Source of the DNA: Conoideocrella luteorostrata
Lineage: Eukaryota; Ascomycota; Sordariomycetes; Hypocreales; Clavicipitaceae
Direction of reading: 5' to 3'
DNA: 12,169 nucleotides
NCBI GenBank assembly: GCA_032433595.1
Contig: JASWJB010000606.1
Location: 1-12,169, forward strand
Part shown: positions 1 through 7,871 of the stretch, one piece after another
How positions within the stretch are numbered: the first letter of the stretch is position 1
Layout of the letters: each line of letters begins with the position of its first letter
Program-made: the position numbers and the translations under genes
The notes under the pieces: generated by a model
The model's database searches: none
The model's input: only the letters and a program-made list of their open reading frames with translations
Told to the model about the DNA's origin: nothing

Positions 1-88
1 TTTTTATAAAATTTTTAGTTACTAAGGCATTATCTCTTGCGGAGTTAATGCTACCTCGATGGCTTAGTTAAACTGTCTCCCGCCTGCC
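1..88 (-). mobile_element. Truncated MITE-like element at left window edge
   Basis: This stretch is nearly the exact reverse complement of 1363-1449: both carry the CTAAGGCATTATCTCTTGC and GGCTTAGTTAAA blocks and end in the same GTCTCCCGCC/GGCGGGGGAC terminus. It is therefore one half of a second copy of the short AT-rich element at 1371-1600, in the opposite orientation, and its other half lies outside the window. It has no coding capacity. The two related halves frame 89-1362 as an inverted repeat, so a larger composite element is also possible. Confidence 0.7.
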
Positions 89-656
89 AGACTAAACATG
101 GCACTAGAAGTTGCATAATGACTGTGGGTTGCACAGGGCTGTGCAGCGATCTAAATCATTGGTTTCAAAATGCAATATATTGAATAAGTCTCCGTCTATC
201 TAAGAAGAAGAAAACAAGTCAAGGTGGGAGGCTCGATATTGTTGTATAAATATCGTGGCCGAAAGGTGACCACGTGACTCGCTTAGTGCTTCCTATTGTG
301 CTTGGCAAGATTCCAACAATGACCCTCTAAGCGTGGTTGATCTTTGATTGGATTCGAAACGGGCCTCCTTGCATGTTGCAAAAACAAACAGAAAGATGGA
401 TATGGAGTCAGCCATGAAAAGCAATTCTCATTCCAGGACAAATGCAAAAAACTCGACCATGGTTGGGAAGCAACCAATGCTGGGGCCAAGGAATAAGAAA
501 TCCCCTTTCCTTGCATTCGATCTGGGGGACAAGTCTGAGCCACCACCACCACCACTCACTCACTCAATTGACCTATACGACAGACCGTGTGAGCACGCAC
601 GCATTCCCAACAGCATATTTACAATGAAGCTTTTCTTGCTTGCTCCGTACACTTAC
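89..656. other. Intergenic stretch with a CAC/ACTC microsatellite
   Basis: I see no convincing gene here. Open frames exist on both strands, but they start at non-ATG codons or are low in complexity and match no family I recognise. A TATAAAT-like string lies near 244-250. A short compound microsatellite, (CAC)n followed by (ACTC)n, lies at about 540-566. An ATG with a hydrophobic start (MKLFLLA) at 624 opens a plus-strand frame antisense to the gene called at 657-935; it is discussed there. Confidence 0.5.
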
Positions 657-935
657 CTACAGGCCGCGTCGACGGCAGCTGTCACATCTAGCGTCAATGT
701 AATATCCGTAGACAACGTGCCGCGGTGCGGGAGACCTGCAGAAGCCGCTTCTGCCAGAGGATGTTGTCCTACGGCCGCACGTGAATTGACGTTCTTGGTA
801 CATATGACCGCAGTTGCCAGAGAAGCGGTACCATCCACACGGGCACGAGCTGGGATTTCGCTCATTGTACACAAGAGAGTCCCTTGTTGCACGTGGAATT
901 AATCCTGGCTGTATTGCCCGGGGTTGGTATTGCAT
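657..935 (-). CDS. Small Cys-rich hypothetical protein with CGH/CxxC pattern
   Basis: A 92-residue frame starts at the ATG at 935; the longer in-frame extension to 983 starts at GTG, so I rejected it for a eukaryote. The N-terminal 30 residues are plain. The C-terminal half has an ordered set of potential metal or disulfide ligands: Cys31, Cys33, Cys42-Gly-His44, Cys53-Gly, Cys66, then Cys84-x2-Cys87 just before a basic tail (RRR). This CGH...CG...C...CxxC layout resembles small uncharacterised proteins I recall from filamentous fungi, but I cannot name a family. No signal peptide or membrane segment is seen. A plus-strand frame (624-902), also 92 residues, overlaps it antisense and starts with a short hydrophobic stretch; only one is likely real. 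The ordered Cys/His spacing favours the minus strand. Function unknown; it may be a chance frame. Confidence 0.4.
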   Translation of the reverse strand: MQYQPRAIQPGLIPRATRDSLVYNERNPSSCPCGWYRFSGNCGHMYQERQFTCGRRTTSSGRSGFCRSPAPRHVVYGYYIDARCDSCRRRGL

Positions 936-978
936 CTCGAAGAGTTGAAAGGTTGTGAAAGGGCTGAGGAAGGGGATA

Positions 979-1245
979 GGCACAGGCTAGGTTGGCGTTG
1001 TGGGAAATATGCGGCCGATAGTACTTGAAGAGAATGATACTAGAGCAAGTTTCTTGTGCTCGGCATTGGCATCGGGCGACTTTTTGCCAACTATATATTA
1101 CAATTGACGTTTCTCTTTCAAAGGCAGCTTCGTTATGCCTCCTCATTTATTCTCTCATGTGTTGGGTGTAAAAGGGTTACCAACAGAACCTACCATTTGT
1201 TTCAGGGCTGTTTTAAAAGTGTGTATCCATGGGCTCCAACCAAGG
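979..1245 (+). repeat. Dispersed repeat, left piece (copy 1)
   Basis: About 265 bp here match the reverse complement of about 8820-9086 with only scattered substitutions, for example around ACTTGAAGAGAATGATACTA and CTCATTTATTCTCTCATGTG. Small frames in it are not conserved as proteins, because a one-base difference (GGGTTACC versus GGGTTAACC) shifts them. The match resumes at 1633-1733, so this is the first part of a repeat interrupted by the minisatellite and the MITE-like element. No terminal inverted repeats were found, so the repeat class (solo LTR, degenerate transposon or other) is open. Confidence 0.85.
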
Positions 1246-1366
1246 CCAACCAAGGCCAGGCGAGGCCAACCAAGGCCAGGCGAGGCCAACCAAGGCCAGG
1301 CGAGGCCAACCAAGGCCAGGCGAGGCCAACCAAGGCCAGGCGAGGCTAACCAGGGCCAACCAAGGC
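1241..1366 (+). repeat. 20-bp GC-rich minisatellite
   Basis: The unit CGAGGCCAACCAAGGCCAGG is repeated without a mismatch at 1261, 1281, 1301 and 1321. A partial or degenerate unit lies before it (1241-1260) and another after it (from 1341), giving about six units. The period is not a multiple of three, so translations across it cycle frames and the array is not coding. It appears to be an expansion of the CCAAGGCCAA motif that is present only once or twice in the sister repeat at about 8810-8830. Confidence 0.95.
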
Positions 1367-1370
1367 AGGC

Positions 1371-1600
1371 GGGGGACAATTTAACTAAGCCATTAAGGTG
1401 GCATTAACTCCGCAAGAGATAATGCCTTAGTAACTAAAAAAATTAAAAAAAATTAAAAAAAAAAATTATTATATAGCTTAATAGCTATTTAAGTAATAGA
1501 TTTTATTAATAATAAGCTTTAATTATATTTATAGTAAGTGTTTAAATTAAAAGGGTTAATTAAATAATGTGGACAAAATAGCTTAGTTAAACTGTCCCCC
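1371..1600. mobile_element. MITE-like 230-bp AT-rich element with terminal inverted repeats
   Basis: The ends are GGGGGACAATTTAACTAAGC (1371-1390) and its inverse at 1581-1600, matching at 19 of 20 positions. The interior is very AT-rich, with A-runs, and has no coding frame, as expected of a non-autonomous miniature inverted-repeat element. Half of a second copy is at 1-88. The shared flank GGCAGGC at 1364-1370 also occurs at the end of that copy, so the true terminus may lie a few bases further out. I could not identify an unambiguous target-site duplication, so the superfamily is not assigned. Confidence 0.75.
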
Positions 1601-1632
1601 GCATGCAAGGCCAACCAAGACTAACCAAGGCC

Positions 1633-1733
1633 AACCAAGGCATGCGCCCCCTTCTAAGCGCCGGCCATAATTAGATGCTGGCCCCGTTGGCTTCACATGA
1701 CAATATCGGCCATTTCTTTTTTTACCCAACAGG
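1633..1733 (+). repeat. Dispersed repeat, right piece (copy 1)
   Basis: From the GGCATGCGCCCC block through TCTAAGCGCCGGCCATAAT to TTTTTTTACCCAACAGGAC this matches the reverse complement of about 8715-8815. It continues the repeat begun at 979-1245; the roughly 390 bp in between (minisatellite plus MITE-like element) is absent from the copy at 8715-9086. Confidence 0.85.
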
Positions 1734-2484
1734 ACACACGCGCCGGCCTCAGCCTTGGCCCGCTTAGTATCGCACCAATGGCCGTGGCTTTTCCCCACTT
1801 GGTACGGGTGACTCCGTAACCTGCCTGGCGCTACGCCTTCTGTACTTGATTAATAAGTTTTTCGTTAATGATACTACTCCGTACTAGTAACGTGCTTAGC
1901 CGCCCGCCCTCAGCCCTCCCCGCCCGGCGTACGGAGTAACCAACTAGCTTGCGCCAAGTCACCATACGGTCCGACCAGCCACAGTGACCGAGGGGTCGTG
2001 TAGTTCTTCAACCGCCTGCTACCGTAAGAAACACCGAGACCCCCCCGCTGGTTAGTGGAGCAACGTGAAGACAATCTACTAGGATAAACATGTTATCAGA
2101 AGGATTGAAATGACCAACGAGGACGTCACCAGTCGCCCGCCTATTGGATAAGTTTCGAAAGTAGCCATGGGTACGGAGTACGGAGAACGGAGTACTACGG
2201 AGTACTCCGTACTGTACTCCGTAATGTGCGCGACCTTACCTTTTCTGACGCTAGCGAGGCACTAGCGCCACCTTCACCCACTGCTTGCTTTCCTGCGTTC
2301 CTTTCACCGTACTTAAATCCCTTCACCACTTCTTCCATACTCTTGTACTAGCTCCGGACGTCGTTCTTACTACCATACCCTGTTGTGGCCGTTGCTTTCT
2401 ACACCGTTTCTCTTCCAGCTAGTCCCCTATTTTACATTTCTTTACCTTTTTATCTTTGTTTCCAAACAAACAGCGAAAAGAGAC
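1734..2484. other. Upstream region of the kinase gene with TACGGAGTA word cluster
   Basis: No gene is seen here. The word TACGGAGTA, or its complement TACTCCGTA, recurs near 1807, 1878 and 1930, and most densely at 2171-2223. There, about four forward units run into two inverted units and could fold into a hairpin. The last 150 bases before the ATG at 2485 are pyrimidine-rich, with CTTAAAT near 2312, and probably hold the promoter and 5' leader of the kinase gene. The reading frame of that gene stays open back to a TTG at 2383, but without an ATG. Confidence 0.6.
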
Positions 2485-3744
2485 ATGATTGAGGAGGAGT
2501 GGAGATATTTTGCGCCCGGCGGCGCCATCACACCTGGCGGGCCAAGCACATGGTTTATCCTCGACTGGGATCAACGACGCACTATTGGTGTTACTATGGA
2601 TGAGGAGCAAGAGAGCGAAGATGTTGCCGTTGAACACCTTAAAAAACACATTGATACCCTAGGACCCGACGTATACGAGATTCATTTATCGCAGGACGGT
2701 GAATTGGTCTCAGTCTCGACCGACCCCGACGACGACCAAGCGACGTGTCCGTACTACCCTCCTCTAGAGGCGTTCCAGCAATTCAGTCATGTCAAGACTG
2801 TGCTCCGTTCGGACCTGCTCGAGTTGGATCGACTTACTCCGAATGTCGACTTGGTTTCGTACATGCCGTGCACCACCACCACCACCACCACTAGTGCGAC
2901 TGAAGCGAGAAAAGTTGTCTTCAAGTACTACTTCCTCTTTCAATTCCTATACAAGGTGTGGCATGAGATGAACATATGGATACGCCTCCCCACGCATCCG
3001 CACCTTGTCCCATTTGACCGACTTGTGTTGGATGAGTTACGCGGCCACGTCGTCGGCTTCACAAGCCTTTATATTCCTGGCGGCACTCTAAGCCAGAACA
3101 AGTCGCGTGTGTTTCGGCTCGAGTGGCTCCGGCAGCTGACTTCTGTCATTGACGACTTGAATCTCAAGCACGGCATCGCCCACCAGGATGTCTCGCCGCG
3201 GAATCTTCTCATCAATCCCGCAACCAATGCCCTCACGTTGTTCGACTACAACTACAGTGGTCAGATAGGCGGCGCTGGATATGGAGAAGATCGGAACGAT
3301 ATCAAGGGAGTCATATTCACCCTTTACGAAATTATCACCCGTGACACGCATTTCCGAGACGTTCCATACTATGATCAAAATCCGGCTGATGTGCAGAGTC
3401 TAGAGGAATGGATACAGCATCCGGATGTCAAGCTTGACAGCCCCGTTTCGGAATATCGGTCCGTGTTGAATGATTGGGTAGACAAGCGCCAGAATGGAAG
3501 ACAAATTTCTCATTATACAGAAGCGCCTGAGTACATTGACTGGCCGGAATTCCCAGAGCCACCCCCGAAGGACACGGTATTTTTAGATAGCAAAGGGAAT
3601 TCTACTGTTTTCACAGGGTTTGCCCTGGAAGACATGCGCCGCGATGAGCGAAGGGAGGGCAACGCCATCTTAAATTGGGAACGTCCTGCGCAGATCAAGC
3701 TTGGCAAACAAAGTCGGGTACTTGCCAATGGACAGTATGCCTAA
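2485..3744 (+). CDS. Protein-kinase-like domain protein (fungal-type, HQDVSPRN loop)
   Basis: An intact 419-residue frame. The ATG at 2485 is the first in frame; an open extension to 2383 begins with TTG and reads as untranslated leader. Residues 1-110 are the acidic N-terminal part common in this fungal group (GGPSTW..LDWDQRRT). The kinase fold follows: beta-3 lysine K147 in VVFKYYF, helix-C glutamate E161 in WHEMN, HPHLVPF, a hinge-like stretch ending IPGGTL, the catalytic loop HQDVSPRN (D235, N240) and DYN in place of DFG (D254), then a DIKGVIFTLYEI segment. The key Lys, Glu, Asp, Asn and Asp are all present, so activity is possible, but no clear glycine-rich loop is seen. A seven-threonine tract (residues 130-136) lies where that loop is expected. 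No signal peptide is predicted from the ATG. Such kinase-like genes are expanded in filamentous ascomycetes; the substrate is unknown. No intron is needed, and no partner gene is adjacent. Confidence 0.85.
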   Translation: MIEEEWRYFAPGGAITPGGPSTWFILDWDQRRTIGVTMDEEQESEDVAVEHLKKHIDTLGPDVYEIHLSQDGELVSVSTDPDDDQATCPYYPPLEAFQQFSHVKTVLRSDLLELDRLTPNVDLVSYMPCTTTTTTTSATEARKVVFKYYFLFQFLYKVWHEMNIWIRLPTHPHLVPFDRLVLDELRGHVVGFTSLYIPGGTLSQNKSRVFRLEWLRQLTSVIDDLNLKHGIAHQDVSPRNLLINPATNALTLFDYNYSGQIGGAGYGEDRNDIKGVIFTLYEIITRDTHFRDVPYYDQNPADVQSLEEWIQHPDVKLDSPVSEYRSVLNDWVDKRQNGRQISHYTEAPEYIDWPEFPEPPPKDTVFLDSKGNSTVFTGFALEDMRRDERREGNAILNWERPAQIKLGKQSRVLANGQYA

Positions 3745-3848
3745 CATGGGAGCAAGTATTCAGGCTCGGGCGAACCGAACAGCTAGCCAGACCAGCCATC
3801 TATATCAATATATTTTGCCTTTCTTTTTCTCTTGTCGGTATTATATTC

Positions 3849-3861
3849 TAACCCTAACCCT
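3849..3861 (-). repeat. Short interstitial telomere-like repeat
   Basis: TAACCCTAACCCT gives just over two units of the fungal telomere repeat (TTAGGG on the minus strand). It lies just downstream of the kinase gene. At this length it may be chance. Confidence 0.4.
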
Positions 3862-3891
3862 GACGCATGTCCGTCCCTACACGCGTTCTGG

Positions 3892-4660
3892 GGCCAAAAC
3901 CGGCTGCCTAGCACTCCAAGTTCATCCGTCACGTCGATAATTTCTGCGAGGCAGTCTACCGATCCAAACGGGCCGATACCGTCGACCGAGCCAACGCCGG
4001 CCTTGAAGCAACCACTCCATCCATCTACATGTCCACAGCACTCTCTTTCGTCCCCAATTGACTGACTGGATGGGGCGTGCTTCGACGGCACGTCGGTGTC
4101 GTTCTTGAGGGTATACAGTACCGCATACGAGACAAAAGGACCGTGGGGCGGACGAGTCAATGTCTCGTGGATCTGTTCATACGGAGCCGAGCTCGAGCGT
4201 ATCCACGACAATTAATTCCTCTGCACCAGGTGTCACACTAAGAAACGGTATTTCAGCCAGCTATTTGCTGCCGAGTCAACGACAGCTGCAATCCAGCACC
4301 TCTTAGAGTTTCACAAGGTCAAGCGGCCGTCCATTTCGGCCGATGATTCGACGACGAAATCGAATCTGGCGACGCCGCAGAAGCCTTCCAGGTCGTCATG
4401 CCATTCAATGAGGGGCACTATGAACAGAAATTTATTGATTGGGGTCATCAAGCTGCGCCTTGGCTACCGAGAAGTCGCGGATGAGGCGACTACCGAGTTA
4501 CGTACGGCAAACCTTTGCTAGGACGCCTGTTGCCTACACATCACTCGACACTCTCACAATGGGTTGAAGGATTAATGGCGGCACGGCACGGAGATCATTG
4601 GCATCTTCGTTCCCTCGAACAGAAAAAATCACAGAGTTAACGTAACATTGTATTTTATTT
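3892..4660 (+). pseudogene. Decayed hAT-family transposase (N-terminal part)
   Basis: No single long frame exists, but the pieces read as one hAT transposase. One frame runs from the Ser/Pro/Thr-rich stretch near 3892 through a TGA at 4063 and a TAA at 4213. It then gives a BED-type zinc finger at about 4222-4310: Cys-x2-Cys (LCTRCH), 21 residues, then His-x4-His (HLLEFH). Just upstream is SWICSYG, which fits the start of such fingers. At about 4336-4442 a second frame continues with EQKFIDW; the first frame then carries IKLRLGYREVADEAT (to the TAG at 4519); from 4527 the second frame resumes with LPTHHSTLSQWVEG. Both the order and the motifs fit Restless-like fungal hAT proteins. Two stops and at least two frameshifts mean it is dead. 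The catalytic core and terminal repeats were not seen. Confidence 0.65.
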
Positions 4661-4774
4661 TGTCAAGGCCGTGCTGCTAACCATACGAATAAGCCTAGGC
4701 ACTACTACGTCATAAGAGTTTGTTTAGGGGGAGCCATGCTTGTGCTTTTCCTCTCGCCCGTCACGATCTGTTGC

Positions 4775-6783
4775 TTAAGCAATCTTGAGTTTAGATGCTT
4801 TCTGAAGTACATTCGCTATGCCGGAGCCGACTTCGGTCAGGGAACTGCTCGTTTCTGCCAACTCGACGCTCTCAACGGACTCCGTACATAAAGCGGCGAG
4901 CTCCGCAGCGTCGGCAGCTTCACCGAAACCAGGGATAAAACTCGCAGCGATAGCAGCAGGAAGTAAAGCGATAGCTAAAGCATGGGACTTGATGTACTTC
5001 TCCGTCTTTTCCCATCCACTGGGCTCATGGGGAGCTGGGATTGCGTTCTTAGCCTTGGCTTTCGTAGATTCGTCGCTTTGGGCTGCATTAGAAGCCTCGA
5101 ACAAGGGAAAGGTGCCTTTCCAGCCAACAGCCTGACCATTCTGATTCATAAACGGAACCAGGTCTTCCAAGGTGCTTAAACTTTGGGGTGATTTTGTTGT
5201 GGTTTTGTACTTGATCGATTCGGTATCGTAGGTAAATTTGCGATCGTAGTCTTTGTTTGGTTGAAATAAATTCTTGTTTTCCTTGAACGCCTTTTCAAAA
5301 AGTTGGCGCTTACCGCCTTTTGTTGTGGCATTGATTTCTGGAGGGGAGTATGCTTGCGGCACCTGCATCCAACCCATAACCTGCGACCATCGAATTCCCG
5401 CCACTGCAGCCGAGCGATTTCCAGAACTAATTATATTTGGCGTGGCGTGGACTACATATACTACTCCTGCAAATCCCTTGGTTTTTTTGGCCGCAATTCG
5501 CGCTGCTTGATCTGCCGCGGCACCAAATGTAAGGTAGGTTGGTATAAGGAAATGTGCAAATTCAATCCCGACATCTGCAGCCGGATCCATCCCCTCAACT
5601 TCATATTTTGGTCCAGGGGGCGTTGTGAGGGCAGGGAGAAATCCACCTTGTTTCTTAGCCTCGTCCGGCCAGAGGTAGTCTGCGTGATAGACAATCCTAA
5701 CAGCGTCAGGGACAAAGTGAGTGGCAGACGTCGGCGTTGATTGGTTATTAGCCTGTTCGTTTTGTTTCGTGATAATGGAGGCTAATTTTTCGCATTCGTC
5801 GCCTTGCTTTGTTTTCTCGTTGTTTCTCTTTTGCTGCTTTGCTGTGCTCTCCAAATGTGTGCGAACTACCTTGCGAATTATTCGTGTGCAATCTGCTGAT
5901 GTTGGAATTCCGTCCTTCATCACCATTCGCAGGTGGTCCGGTATATCCACTGTGGACCAGTCAAACTGCCTCAGTGTTGAGCTAATCAAAGATGGAGCTG
6001 TAATTATACGTCAAAACAAGGCACACACATCTTTATGTGCGCGGGGGCTAATAAAAGTAGGCACTTACGCTGTTGGTGACGAATCAGAGGGAAATCGCGT
6101 TTTGGTTCTTTTTCAGGGTTCCAGTCTAGTAATTCACGCAGATCATTGCGTTGATTTTCGTTTAGAAGTTGATTTTGTGGGCTTGTTAGCTCGTTCATAT
6201 ACTGTCTGGCAAGATCGCGCGAAGTAACACCCTCTGGTCGCCCATCGCCAGACAAGAGCGGCTGCGGGCGGCTAGGACCATAGTTGTCCCATCTGTGATC
6301 ATAATCCAGGTTATCCTGCCAATGAAACTCCTCCCTAGCATCGTTCCACCCGCTATCAATAGGGGCATATGCCTGAACTTGCGACCAAAGCACTCCTCCC
6401 AATGCTGCGTGCGTGTAGCCTTCTAAGCCTGCCCGAGGAACTATATTTGGCGAGGCGGCGATTCTGTAGACCCAAGCTCTTGGAAAGCTTTGGAAGTAGT
6501 CGTCTCTTGCCTCATTGAGGTTACGCGTTACAAGCGTGAATCCACTTTCCTCCTCGTTGGTATTGTAGCCCCATGCTTCATCGGAAGTGGGGTTAGCATC
6601 CTGAAACTCAAATATGCCGCCCTCACGTCGAGCATTTGCTGGTGTGTCCATATTGTGACCACTAATCAAGTAGAATAACTCGTGGGCATTCATAGACAGA
6701 GTAAATCTCGACGGTGGCGGCGGTGTTGCATCAATGGTGTTCGGCCATTGTAGAAAACATAGCGTTAGCAAGGAGAGCAACAT
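4775..6783 (-). CDS. Secreted tandem ADP-ribosyltransferase-fold protein, heat-labile-enterotoxin A-chain-like
   Basis: Two exons (6783-6069 and 5997-4775) joined by a phase-1 intron give 645 codons plus the TAA stop. Residues 1-19 form a signal peptide ending IDA. ART-like domain 1 spans about 30-165: LFYLIS (36-41), GFTLVT (81-86), WVYRIAASPNIV (104-115), ALGGVLWSQV (127-136), LDYDHRW (159-165). A linker with dibasic KR at 228-229 and 295-296 follows. Domain 2 spans about 337-493: VRIVYHAD (338-345), VVYVVHATPNII (417-428), AVAGIRWSQVMGW (436-448), KDYDRKF (487-493). The C-terminus has a hydrophobic stretch (about 576-596) ending IPGFGEAAD and an amphipathic Ala/Glu-rich tail. Known for the family: such ARTs transfer ADP-ribose from NAD to host proteins using an Arg, an STS motif and an ExE motif. 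Here the Arg position is Leu39 and His343, STS is absent, and the ExE region lacks both glutamates in each domain, so both are probably inactive. The family is expanded in insect- and plant-associated hypocrealean fungi. Inferred role: secreted effector or binding protein. There is no toxin-cluster partner nearby. Confidence 0.78.
5998..6068 (-). other. Spliceosomal intron of the tandem ART gene
   Basis: On the minus strand the donor is GTAAGT (from 6068) and the acceptor is TTACAG (ending 5998), giving a 71-nt intron in phase 1. Removing it joins the signal-peptide exon to the downstream frame with no stop. Without splicing, the first frame ends 21 codons into the intron, at 6004. The downstream frame has no ATG at its start; its apparent start is a TTG at 5989. 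That supports one gene rather than two. Confidence 0.85.
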
Positions 6784-7871
6784 AGCTTAAGCGGTACCGC
6801 TAGCTAATAAAGATGTATTCTGAAGGGCTTGAAAGTGTGTAAAAGGAAAGTAGGGCGCAGTTTGATAACTGCAGGGATTTTCTTAGGAGGAGGAATTTAG
6901 ACAGCTTTATATGTTCTTAAATTTCATGGTCTTTGTTCTTTATTATATCCTTTTAGTTCTACAGGATGCTAAATCTCTTGGCTGCATAAAGCGAGACCCA
7001 GATGATAAAAATTTTGCAAGGGGGCATAGTTAAAACAGTAAGAAAGTGTGGCTCTGATTGTACTTCTTTATAACTAGCAAGGCTTTGGACAGTTTTCGCC
7101 GATGAGAATCGCAATCAAGCATATGCTTAGCTGTTGAAGAGCCAAAATGAAAGGGTCATAGGTCCCGACCGTTAATTCTTGATCATGGGAGCGTAATTTC
7201 ACGACTCGCTGGCAATGCCGATCAGTCAGCCCTGGTCTTTGTTATGCAAATTTGCTCCTACGAGTCATTCTCAAGAAATGTAGTGCGACAGACTCTGCGT
7301 TGTCAAACTAAGTCATTCTATTGTATATCAGTTATAGGAGTATTGTACACTTTTAATAGTAAGCATTCCTGAGAAATCACTAACCTTGTGACGCTCGGGG
7401 TATGTTTTTTCGTGCCATTACAGTCGAGGTATAAACTTACTTCAAAGAGCATATTATGCAAGTTGACACATGGTTGGATGAGAATGCCAAGCCGGTGTGG
7501 GGCAATTGCCGGCGTATTTACGACTAAGTTCCGGTCATCCCATAATCGCGAGGTTCGTCATTTCCATTAACAATGGATTACGTCCAAACTCGTCCTTTTC
7601 GGGAGTGCCGTAACGCTAAAAAAAAAAACGCTCCAACTGCCACAAAATCATATCATCTAGGGAGACATGATTCACGACTTGCCAGTAGGCCCTGCAGAGG
7701 GTCGGTCACGTAATTTGACCCCACTTGCCACCGTGTAGTATACCATAATAAGTAGGAGTACAGATCACTTCAAATCTAGCAGTGCAGTGTTCCTTTGGCG
7801 ATTTTTTTTTTTTTTTTTGAATAGTTCAACTTCACATTAGAACTAAGCTTGAAATTATATATAACGTGAGT
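6784..7871. other. Gene-free intergenic region
   Basis: About 1.1 kb without a recognisable gene. Frames here are short and match nothing I know. It holds the likely promoter of the ART gene (6784-6950), an A12 run near 7618-7629 and a T17 run at 7802-7818. Its composition is moderately AT-rich. No tRNA-like cloverleaf or transposase remnant was found. Confidence 0.5.
6906..6911 (-). promoter_or_regulatory. Candidate TATA box for the tandem ART gene
   Basis: Minus-strand TATAAA within CATATAAAGC, about 125 nt upstream of the ATG at 6783 and followed by a pyrimidine-rich stretch. Position and sequence fit a fungal core promoter, but a single TATA match in AT-rich DNA is weak. Confidence 0.35.

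Noticed and set aside
348..902. 184-codon plus-strand frame
   Set aside because: It starts at a non-ATG codon, its composition is patchy, and its second half is antisense to the Cys-rich frame; only the ATG at 624 is a realistic start.
1237..1366. CRISPR-like array
   Set aside because: The units are contiguous with no unique spacers, and the window is eukaryotic; it is a plain minisatellite.
1056..1407. Pro/Gly/Gln-rich frames over the minisatellite (collagen-like appearance)
   Set aside because: The 20-bp period is not a multiple of three, the same array reads similarly in several frames, and the flanking repeat copy does not preserve any frame.
2383..2484. N-terminal extension of the kinase gene with a membrane-like segment
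   Set aside because: The extension starts at TTG, not ATG; family-like sequence begins at the ATG at 2485, and the upstream bases look like a pyrimidine-rich leader.
3783..4211. 142-codon minus-strand frame downstream of the kinase gene
   Set aside because: It is antisense to the hAT relic, whose BED finger and ordered motifs are on the plus strand; the minus frame matches no family.
5303..5740. Plus-strand frames inside the ART gene
   Set aside because: They are shadows of the minus-strand coding exon, which has a signal peptide, a consensus intron and family motifs.
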